Shown: positions 49,001 to 55,536 of the stretch, piece after piece
Layout of the letters: the number at the start of each line of letters is the position of its first letter
How positions within the stretch are numbered: position 1 is the stretch's first letter
Source: Pseudomonas eucalypticola
GTDB taxonomy: Bacteria > Pseudomonadota > Gammaproteobacteria > Pseudomonadales > Pseudomonadaceae
Length of the DNA stretch: 64,000 bases
Assembly: GCF_013374995.1 (NCBI RefSeq)
Contig: NZ_CP056030.1
Span: 2,760,501 to 2,824,500 of the forward strand
Direction of reading: 5' to 3'
The notes under the pieces: model-generated
What the model was told of the DNA's origin: nothing
The model's database searches: none
What the model saw: only the letters and a program-made list of their open reading frames with translations
Made by a program: the position numbers and the translations under genes

Positions 49001-50358
49001 GTCGGCTGAGTGCCTTCAACGCTACTACGATGGCCGCGATCAGTGCCCAATGGAAATACCCAAGCGAGACAACTTGGACGACCGGCACCACCTTCCGCGA
49101 CCGCAAGCCCGATGAAGTGTTGCAGGTACGCGCGGCCGGCGATACGGTCAACCTCAGCCCTGCCAATATCATCGGTAACGGCAATGACACCACGGTCTCC
49201 GGCCAGGCCGCCTTCACCGCATTGCGCGACACCAGCGACATGCGCGGTTGGGGGGCTGCCGCCTTTGGCGGTAACCCGGATCCGACGCTGCTGACCTTTA
49301 CCGACATCGTCGAAATCAGTGCCACACGCAGTGCTTTCGTGGTTCGGCGAGCCAATAACTTCGTGGTGCCCTGGGGCAATGCTGCCGAAGGCGGCACCAT
49401 GGGCGCGGTGTCGAACAGTGATTTCCTGCAGATACGCCCAGCCAGCATGGCGTTTGCCGGCATCAAGCGCAGCGGTGAGGTCGTGGCCTGGGGCAACGCA
49501 GCGAATGGCGGAACGGTAGGGCCCAACATCCCGCCCCTGCGTGACATCATCAGCTTGCATGGTAATGGCGGTGCTTTTGCGGCGCGTCGGGCCACCGGGC
49601 AGGTGGTCGCCTGGGGCGCGGCAGCCAGTGGGGGCACCGTGACGCCGCCGATCGATGGTTTGAGTGATATCACCGATGTGATTGCCAACTACGCCGCTTT
49701 CGCAGCGCTACGCAGCAATGGCCACGTGGTGGCCTGGGGCACGCCTGCCCAGGGCGGCGCCGTGCCGGCCGACATTGCCGGGCGTAGCGATATCGTCGAA
49801 CTCAGCAGCGGCACGGCACAAGCCTTTGCGGTTCGTACCCGGCAAGGTGGGGTACTGGCCTGGGGGCCGTCGAACTATGGCGGTGTGGTACCGCCGACCA
49901 TCTCGCAGATGAGCGACATCGTTGAAGTCAGCAGCACCTGGCAGGCGTTCGCCGCCGTGCGTGGCAATGGCCACGTGGTGGCATGGGGCATGGCCACCAT
50001 GGGAGGCACCGTTCCCGACGACATTGCCGCACTGAACGACATCGTGCAAGTCACCGGGACTGCCCGAGCGTTCGCCGCCCTGCGCAGGAATGGCACGGTC
50101 GTGGCGTGGGGGGACGTTCTTCTGGGCGGCAATACCGCGCCGGTGGTGGGGGATTTGGTCAACATCGTCGCGGTGTACAGCAACTCTCACGCGTTCGTGG
50201 CGCTCAGCAGCGATGGTCGCGTGGTGACCTGGGGGTATGCCCCTGGGGGCGGTGACAGCAGCCTGGTCGGGCCCGACCTGCAAAACAAGGTCAGCCACAT
50301 CGCCCATGGTGCCGCGTTGAGTGTGGCGGCCACGGCACTTGTGCACTCGCGCGACTGA
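46096..50358 (+). CDS. Giant Ig-like array with C-terminal RCC1-like propeller
   Basis: 1420 residues from ATG 46096 with CGGAG upstream; the first residues (MVINSNSAPGQT) give no signal peptide. Residues of about 20-955 hold eight to nine beta modules with recurring GD-x-V/I-x-x-x-W-G cores (LNVNDFIQVYWG, LELNDFIQVYWG, MAPGDQVTFFWLG, HSGDQVTLEWVG) and SKR-type ends. From about 1045 to 1420 there are about eight repeats of roughly 50 residues built on VVAWG...GG.VP....L.DIVEV...AFAALR.NG, an RCC1-type seven- or eight-bladed propeller. Such propellers bind proteins or sugars. It heads an operon with the next four genes. Function unknown; a cell-surface or secreted binding protein exported by an unidentified route is possible. 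Confidence 0.8.
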   Translation: MVINSNSAPGQTASPSLAALTIKNSVQQDPPVDSEDTRVLTVVNLTALMVSITDTDALNVNDFIQVYWGDEKLPVATYTVTAPTAVIDLLVSPTRVPAGEADVYYTVRSRNRKPRVSSSTRVLVNVDGPAGARRQAGINALPALSINGGIELEAPLDYGVNAALLAANLSGLLVTIYRNTTLELNDFIQVYWGNDTVAVATHTVQSITDDVFLYIPAGRIPLGEAEAWYTVRPRNNVVQPSPRIRVLVKVEAPGGINPDPTTPGHKSLKPAVLPQAIIDNGVGPDSAPFVVRIEPYPERALKDTVQLSWGGVYVTGTITDLAQAVEVTITQDVIDQAGDSDSLVLAYRCWDLVHNISEWSLTTTARVWAADATLDAPVIVDAVDGIIDLALLGQNSALIQVYLSPANFATGDTLRLFWEGRTAEGQAVNFTVDKRVTRVPFTETLEVPNDTVRAIVQGRANVYFSRIRTGTAELKSKREGVAVTGEVPLLLPPNVLQDPDQTGVLDPTLPRVNISIQPYAGMAPGDQVTFFWLGTLGNGSPHYYTDERFLSDASVGRPVTFVVGAEHIALLDGGTAEAYYEVLHDGATLVLKSQRRILQIGDATAELAAPYIDDVEQVLNPDDYPFGVEVKIAPYNNMYKDDDIYFDWVGDAPGGSFSDHIQLPASGTGRLVSFYVDAPYLLANRDKDVELFYRIDQAGLPSRGSDRLTLHIGAAASVLLPRASIEGVDSDSGVLNPGDVTPNAHVIVDYRPDQHSGDQVTLEWVGEGEGGSYTESKSLSGNAALQPINFYVPSRYTYPNVGRNITIGYRVEHALGGESRSQPLVLRVEAIDLAKPTIAQAGGTDKLNPDDVQGGATVEIPIATALKNGDTLTVILEGAPGAGSTRITEGVPADQGNAVYPVTVPHAVVLANDGRSITLRYEVVRRATGQQERSAVSSYDVARQPGQGVLKIMGARYSESAYRASGAPRRLSAFNATTMAAISAQWKYPSETTWTTGTTFRDRKPDEVLQVRAAGDTVNLSPANIIGNGNDTTVSGQAAFTALRDTSDMRGWGAAAFGGNPDPTLLTFTDIVEISATRSAFVVRRANNFVVPWGNAAEGGTMGAVSNSDFLQIRPASMAFAGIKRSGEVVAWGNAANGGTVGPNIPPLRDIISLHGNGGAFAARRATGQVVAWGAAASGGTVTPPIDGLSDITDVIANYAAFAALRSNGHVVAWGTPAQGGAVPADIAGRSDIVELSSGTAQAFAVRTRQGGVLAWGPSNYGGVVPPTISQMSDIVEVSSTWQAFAAVRGNGHVVAWGMATMGGTVPDDIAALNDIVQVTGTARAFAALRRNGTVVAWGDVLLGGNTAPVVGDLVNIVAVYSNSHAFVALSSDGRVVTWGYAPGGGDSSLVGPDLQNKVSHIAHGAALSVAATALVHSRD

Positions 50359-50376
50359 ACCTTTACCTTGACCGAT

Positions 50377-50401
50377 GCCTCGGCGGCAAGCCTGCCGAGG
50401 C
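50377..50401 (+). terminator. Hairpin between the giant gene and the next operon gene
   Basis: Arms GCCTCGGC and GCCGAGGC enclose a nine-base loop with no T-run after it. It may only lower expression of the downstream genes or stabilise the upstream message. Confidence 0.5.
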
Positions 50402-50425
50402 GTGAAGCGTGTGGAATCTTGAATC

Positions 50426-51364
50426 ATGAAAAAGCGTAATGACGTGCGTGCACCAAGGGCGAATCTGCCCCACGCCTATGTAAAACAGGCCCCCGAAGGA
50501 CCGCTTGACCCCGGGGACCTGGAGGGGCAACCCGCGGAAGTGATCATTCCGGCCTGGCCCGGCATAGCCCATCGCGACGAAGTGTTCATGGAGTGGATCG
50601 ATGAGGCGGGCACGTATGCAGACAGCTTCTTCATTCCCTCCACGTGGGGAACCAAGAACGTCGTGCTCGAGGTGCCGTTTGCTCGCGTCGAGGCCGCGCT
50701 GAACCAGACCATCACCCTGCGCTACTGGGTCATCCTTGCCAATCAGACCAGGCTGAACGCGGACGATTTTCCGCTGCCAATCAGAGCGGGGTTCGAGGCG
50801 CCGGTTGAGCTGGACCTGAGCATGCGGCAATACGTCGTGGCGGAAGGCTTCCCACCGCCAACGATTCCCGAATTCGTCCGGCTGGTTCGGCCCGCGACGT
50901 GGGGTCTGGCACCTTATGTATGGATCAGTGAGACGCCGCGGGTGGCGAGCGTGGACGCCAACGGCGTGATCACCGCGCTGGCCAGCGGGACGGTGCGCAT
51001 CAATGCCGTGGATGCCTTGGGCGTGCAGAAAGGTTTCGACCTGACCGTGCGGGGCATCGCCACGGTGACCATGCTCGTGCGTACACCAGGCGCGACTTGG
51101 GATGGGATGAAAGGGGCATGCCAGGCGGCAAAGCTGAATCCCATCAGCAGCGCCCAGATGAAGATGTTATGGGAACGGTATCGGGATGACGCCCCCGAGG
51201 GGGTAGGCACGCTGCTGGGCTGGCTGAATTACTTCATATGGACAGGTACCCTCGTGGGGGCCGGCACCGCCGAGGCCTATAACCTTAATGGTCCGGATGT
51301 CAATGAGAACGCAAGCAGTTTTGATGTATCGACCAGGCTCCTCGCCGTGGGCATATCTTCATGA
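50426..51364 (+). CDS. Big2-domain protein with lectin-like C-terminus
   Basis: 312 residues. An N-terminal Ig-type module (DEVFMEWIDEAG) is followed by a Big2-like segment at about 150-215 (TPRVASVDANGVITALASGT and VRINAVDALG), the bacterial Ig group 2 pattern of intimins and invasins. The last 95 residues (TWDGMKGACQAA, LWERYRDDAPEG, YFIWTGTLVGAG, STRLLAVGIS) recall the C-type-lectin-like tip of invasin-type adhesins, by eye only. No signal peptide is seen. The stop overlaps the next start by four bases (ATGA). A binding protein of the operon; partner unknown. Confidence 0.65.
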   Translation: MKKRNDVRAPRANLPHAYVKQAPEGPLDPGDLEGQPAEVIIPAWPGIAHRDEVFMEWIDEAGTYADSFFIPSTWGTKNVVLEVPFARVEAALNQTITLRYWVILANQTRLNADDFPLPIRAGFEAPVELDLSMRQYVVAEGFPPPTIPEFVRLVRPATWGLAPYVWISETPRVASVDANGVITALASGTVRINAVDALGVQKGFDLTVRGIATVTMLVRTPGATWDGMKGACQAAKLNPISSAQMKMLWERYRDDAPEGVGTLLGWLNYFIWTGTLVGAGTAEAYNLNGPDVNENASSFDVSTRLLAVGISS

Positions 51365-52950
51365 GAGGGGGGGCAACCATCAGTTTTTGGCGGGTCTGCG
51401 CAGCGTTGATCATCCTGTTCTGCGCAGTCGCCCAGGGGGCGACGGGGCCGGAGCTGGCGCAGGTACTGAACAGCCGGTACGCCAGCAGCCTCCAGGCATG
51501 CGCGGTGACCCTGCCTGCGTTCAATTGTGTAGGGGTGCTGGTCAAGCCCCTGGCACTCGACCACGACACCCCGTTCTGGGCGCACGATGCAGTGGCCACA
51601 AGTGTTGGCAGCGAAGGGTTCGCGTACCTGCGTGCCGGGCCCAGGACAGTTCCTTTGGCAGGTCCCATCGGCTTCGTGCTGAGCGATGGGTTCGAGGCCA
51701 TTGCCGCCGGCAAGCCTTACGAAGTGCTTTGCGCGTACCCTATCGACCCTGTCGTGGCGATTGGGCGCGCGGACTACGGGTGCGCTCCCCAGGCAACGGC
51801 CGCAACCCTTCAGGACTACAGTTCCTGCGCAGCGCTAGGGGTGCTTGATGCAGCCGATTGGCTGCGCCATTTTCACGAACAGGATAATCAGCCCAGCCGC
51901 CAGTGCTCGTTCAGTGCCCAGGCTGCCCAGCCTTTCATGGCCAGTATCGGCGCCAACCAGGCGCTGCAACCGCCTGCCACCAGTGCGCCGGTAATGCGCA
52001 TCAGGAACTGGGATGCGGCCATGCCTGCTCAGCTAGCCGTGTCTGCCGTGTTCTATGACATCACCGCTACTGGCGCCCTGTCGGGTGCGCAACGGGATCA
52101 ACTGGCCTGGTTCCAGGCTACCGGGGAGTGGCTACCGGTGTTGCGCTTTCAACGTGATGAGCCCAATGGCCGGGTGTTCGGCTTCGAGCTCGGTGACCAA
52201 CTCTACCGGGGCTACGGCATCGCGGCCGCGCTCAATGCCCGGTACCAGGCCCTGGAGTCGACGTGCCAAGACGCGCGGCCGGCGTTTTATTGCAATGGTG
52301 TCCTGGTCCGCGCGGCTGAAGCCAGCACCAGCTTTCATGCCTGGAACCCCAGCCCCAATTCGGTATCGCGCAACGGGGTGTCGTTCACCTACCTGCGGGC
52401 CGACAGCCGGGTCGCCAAGCTGGCGGGGACGGCCGGCTTCGTGTTTCGCGAATCCGCGGCACCGGTTGCCTTCCCGGTGACGCTGCGGTGCGCCTACCCG
52501 GCCAATGCTGGCACCAGCGGCATTCCCGACAGTTGCCGGGCCTTTTGCGACAGCGCCGGCATCACCACCGGCGAAGCTTGGCGTGCACGGTACGCCGGTA
52601 ACCCTGGCAGCAGTTGCGCCTTCAGGCCCGCCATCGACGCCTTCGCCTTGAGCCTCCAGGTACGGGCTTTCTTCAGCAGCACCGACTGGAACGAAATCAT
52701 TATCGGTGCATGGCCCCAGGATATCCCCACCCAGCTGCCGTTGGAAGCCTTCTTCTACAGTGGGGCAGGGTTGAACAACGCCCGGTTCATGCAGCGTGAT
52801 TACACCACGGTCACAGGGCGTCACTTACCCTTGGTTGCCTTGGACCTGGCAGCGCCAGGGGGGCAAGTATTCAGCTACGCCCCTGCAGATCAAGTCGTGC
52901 GCGGGACCCTGCTGCAATCCCCCGTTCCCCGTGCAAGGAGAGAGAAATGA
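51361..52950 (+). CDS. Exported Cys-rich protein with duplicated domain (halovibrin-like?)
   Basis: 529 residues with a signal peptide (RVCAALIILFCAVAQG-AT). The mature part contains two copies of one domain of about 250 residues. Shared marks are LNSRYASSLQAC / LNARYQALESTC, PAFNCVGVLV / PAFYCNGVLVR, FAYLRA / FTYLRA, LCAYPI / LRCAYPA, and CSFS / CAFRP. The second copy alone keeps WNEIIIGAWPQDIPTQLPLE well. Conserved cysteines imply disulfides. This layout recalls proteins annotated as halovibrin HvnC in Pseudomonas; that is memory, not a search, and no NAD-binding residue was verified. Translation is coupled to genes on both sides by ATGA overlaps. Confidence 0.6.
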   Translation: MRGGATISFWRVCAALIILFCAVAQGATGPELAQVLNSRYASSLQACAVTLPAFNCVGVLVKPLALDHDTPFWAHDAVATSVGSEGFAYLRAGPRTVPLAGPIGFVLSDGFEAIAAGKPYEVLCAYPIDPVVAIGRADYGCAPQATAATLQDYSSCAALGVLDAADWLRHFHEQDNQPSRQCSFSAQAAQPFMASIGANQALQPPATSAPVMRIRNWDAAMPAQLAVSAVFYDITATGALSGAQRDQLAWFQATGEWLPVLRFQRDEPNGRVFGFELGDQLYRGYGIAAALNARYQALESTCQDARPAFYCNGVLVRAAEASTSFHAWNPSPNSVSRNGVSFTYLRADSRVAKLAGTAGFVFRESAAPVAFPVTLRCAYPANAGTSGIPDSCRAFCDSAGITTGEAWRARYAGNPGSSCAFRPAIDAFALSLQVRAFFSSTDWNEIIIGAWPQDIPTQLPLEAFFYSGAGLNNARFMQRDYTTVTGRHLPLVALDLAAPGGQVFSYAPADQVVRGTLLQSPVPRARREK

Positions 52951-54593
52951 ATTCGCTGTCACGTGCCTTATGGGTTGCCGCCACGCTGGTCGCGACCTGT
53001 ACGTGGGGTGGGATGGCCCACGCCGTCACCGGCCCGGAGATGGCCCAGTTGCTCAACGCGCGCTACAACAGTCAGGCAGACGTTTGTGTCATCGAGTTTC
53101 CCGCGTATTTTTGTTCAGGCGTGCTTCTGCGGGGGCAGCCGGCGAACCATGCTGCGGAGTTCTGGCAGCACGAGGCAGTGGCGCAAGCGCTGGGCGCCGA
53201 AAGCATGGCCTACGTGCGCAAGGACCTAGGGCCCCAACAGATGAGCGACCCCAGTGGTTTTGTCCTGGCCAACGTGCTCAACGCCATCGGCGAAGGCAAA
53301 CCGTATACGGTGCTGTGTGCCTACCCCATCGCCTGGCCAGTGCCGGCGGAGCGAGCTCCTTCAGGCTGCGGTGCCCCGGCGCTGCGAGATGATGAACCTG
53401 ACCTCAGCAGTTGCTCGGCCGCAGGCGTGCACGACGCGCAGCACTGGCTGGCCCACTATGCCGGCGAAGACCGTGATCCAGCACGGCAGTGTTCCTTCAG
53501 TACCCGTACCCCGCAGGCGTTCAACGCTGCGCTGCAGGCACACGTCGAGGCCGCCGAGGCGCCCGAGCGGCTCACCCAGATTCAGGTCGGCAATTGGGCC
53601 GCCGATGAACCGGCGCGCCTTGCGGTGCAGGCGTTGTATTACGACGCGGCGCGCCCCGGGGCGCTGTTGGCGGCGCAGCGTGACCAGCGCGACTACCACG
53701 CCGCCACCGGCGATTGGCTGCCGGTGCTGCGGCTCGACCTGACCGATGCGCAGCACCTGCCATTTGGCTTCGACCTCCGGGAACAGCTGTATGTGGGCTA
53801 CACCGTGGCCGCTGACTTGAATGCCCGTTATAACGATGAGTCGTCCGCGTGCCGCGCCACCCATCCTGCGTTCCAGTGCAACGGCGTGCTGATCCGGTCC
53901 AATGAAGCCACCACTGCCTTTCATGCCTGGGACCCAAGCCCAGCCTCCATCCGCTACAACGGCGTGTCCTTCTCCTACCTGCGCAAAGACGTCGGCATGA
54001 CCACCTTGGTCTTTAACCGCCCTTACGGTTTCGTCTTCCGTGAGCTGCAGGCCCCCACGGCGCACCCGGTTACGCTGCGCTGTACCTATCCGTACGACGC
54101 AGGAACCTCTGCTGCGCCGAACGATGCCTGTACCTTCAAGCAAAAGTGCGAAGACCTGGGCGTGACCACCGTGGACGCGTGGCTGAGCCGCTACGCGAAC
54201 AGCATCCATGGCAGTTGCGCATTCCCCTCCACTGCCGCCGGGTTCCAGTTGAGCATCGACGTACGCAAGGCACTACCGGCCCACGCTAACCTGTGGAACG
54301 AAATCATGATTGGCGCCTGGCCCGAAGGCATTCCCGAACAGTTGCCGCTGGAAGCGTTTTTTTACCCACGCGGCAGCACAGGCTTGGCCGGTGCGCAATT
54401 CATCCAGCGGGATTACTACACCGTCACCGGGCGGTTTCTGCCCATCATCCAGATGGACCTGGCGGCCGCTGCTGGCCAGCCGGTGTTCACCTATGACCCC
54501 ACCAGCCAGGGCGTGTCGACCACCCAGGTTCACAGCCAACGCTTCTATGGGCCGCCTTTGGCCCCGAACCGTGGCGCAGCCTCCGAGAGGTAA
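52947..54593 (+). CDS. Second exported Cys-rich duplicated-domain protein
   Basis: 548 residues starting at ATG 52947 with a strong AAGGAGAGAG site. The signal peptide ends near MAHA-VT. It is a full-length paralogue of the preceding protein with the same two-domain build: LNARYNSQADVC / LNARYNDESSAC, GVLLRG / GVLIRS, AFHAWDPSPASIRYNGVSF, LRCTYPYDAGTS, WNEIMIGAWPEGIPEQLPLE and TVTGRFLPIIQMDL. Together the two genes hold four copies of the domain. The pair may form a heterodimer or two related secreted effectors. The next gene begins four bases after its stop. Confidence 0.6.
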   Translation: MNSLSRALWVAATLVATCTWGGMAHAVTGPEMAQLLNARYNSQADVCVIEFPAYFCSGVLLRGQPANHAAEFWQHEAVAQALGAESMAYVRKDLGPQQMSDPSGFVLANVLNAIGEGKPYTVLCAYPIAWPVPAERAPSGCGAPALRDDEPDLSSCSAAGVHDAQHWLAHYAGEDRDPARQCSFSTRTPQAFNAALQAHVEAAEAPERLTQIQVGNWAADEPARLAVQALYYDAARPGALLAAQRDQRDYHAATGDWLPVLRLDLTDAQHLPFGFDLREQLYVGYTVAADLNARYNDESSACRATHPAFQCNGVLIRSNEATTAFHAWDPSPASIRYNGVSFSYLRKDVGMTTLVFNRPYGFVFRELQAPTAHPVTLRCTYPYDAGTSAAPNDACTFKQKCEDLGVTTVDAWLSRYANSIHGSCAFPSTAAGFQLSIDVRKALPAHANLWNEIMIGAWPEGIPEQLPLEAFFYPRGSTGLAGAQFIQRDYYTVTGRFLPIIQMDLAAAAGQPVFTYDPTSQGVSTTQVHSQRFYGPPLAPNRGAASER

Positions 54594-54597
54594 TTGC

Positions 54598-55332
54598 ATG
54601 TCTACCCCAAGCTACGATCAGCACGGCAAGGCGTCGGCGTTGAACACCGACGATGACAGCTCCCCGACCCAGGCGCGTGATCTGCGTCAGGTCTCTATCG
54701 CGGGGCTGGTGCAAAACATCCTGGTACCTGCCGACCTACCCGCCGGTGGCGCCAGGGTTCAGGTTTACTACGACGGCATGAAAGCGGGAGACGAAGTGAC
54801 ATTGCGGTGGCAGACAATGCTGATCGCAGCCAACCTCGAGCTCACGCTGACGGTGGAGGCGGATGGCCGTCCCCTGGCGTTTACCATTCCCGAAGCGGTG
54901 CTCGAGGTTGGGCTGGAACTGGACGCGACGGCGGCGTATTCCGTCGTCAGGGGCCCTTACCTCTATCGCTCCCTTGAGCGCGAGGTGCTGATTCGCAGCA
55001 TCCTAGTCGTACCGCTGACCATCTGTGAAGTGTTGGACAAGCAAGGGCCCGTAGCGAACGGGGGCACCACGACGTCCGATTACGTGGTGCTGTACGGCAC
55101 CGCCATGCCTGACCGCGAAGTCGAGGTATTTCGTGGCTCAGATTCCCTGAAAGTTGTCACCGTGAAGGAAAATGGCAGCTGGCTCTGGCCAGTCGAACGT
55201 GGTGCTGGTTCATCGACGTTCACCGCGACGGCACGGTACGCGGGCGATCTGGTTTCCAATGCCTGGACGATTACCGGTGGTTCAGTCGGGCCTGGGGGTG
55301 AACAGGGCGATATCGAGGAGGAGATCGTGTAG
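54598..55332 (+). CDS. Small Ig-type protein closing the operon
   Basis: 244 residues from ATG 54598 with GAGAGG upstream. No signal peptide. Two beta modules can be seen: one with MKAGDEVTLRWQTM (the GD-x-V-x-x-x-W core of the island's other proteins), and one with GTAMPDREVEVFRGSDSLKVV then GSWLWPVE, a pattern seen in bacterial Ig-like domains that repeat in large adhesins. The C-terminus is acidic (GDIEEEIV). It appears to be a single-copy relative of the large arrays. Function unknown. Confidence 0.65.
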   Translation: MSTPSYDQHGKASALNTDDDSSPTQARDLRQVSIAGLVQNILVPADLPAGGARVQVYYDGMKAGDEVTLRWQTMLIAANLELTLTVEADGRPLAFTIPEAVLEVGLELDATAAYSVVRGPYLYRSLEREVLIRSILVVPLTICEVLDKQGPVANGGTTTSDYVVLYGTAMPDREVEVFRGSDSLKVVTVKENGSWLWPVERGAGSSTFTATARYAGDLVSNAWTITGGSVGPGGEQGDIEEEIV

Positions 55333-55436
55333 AAGGCTGCGTTTGAACAGTCCTGAATACCGGCCGATGAAGTCCATGGAGCGCTGACGCAACCGTGTGG
55401 CTCCCACTGGATAACCGTTGGGGGGCAACGGGGCTG

Positions 55437-55457
55437 CACTGTTAGTTTTGACAGTAG
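55437..55457 (+). promoter_or_regulatory. Lux-box-like element upstream of gene C
   Basis: CACTGTTAGTTTTGACAGTAG, the same 21 bases as before gene B. GAATAC is centred 36 bases downstream of the box centre, exactly as in B. Confidence 0.6.
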
Positions 55458-55536
55458 GCGTATCGGTGCCGCGGGTGTGGAATACGGGTAAAGCCTGCGC
55501 CCACCGCGACAGGCCAACGAGGATATGAGGCCCGCC

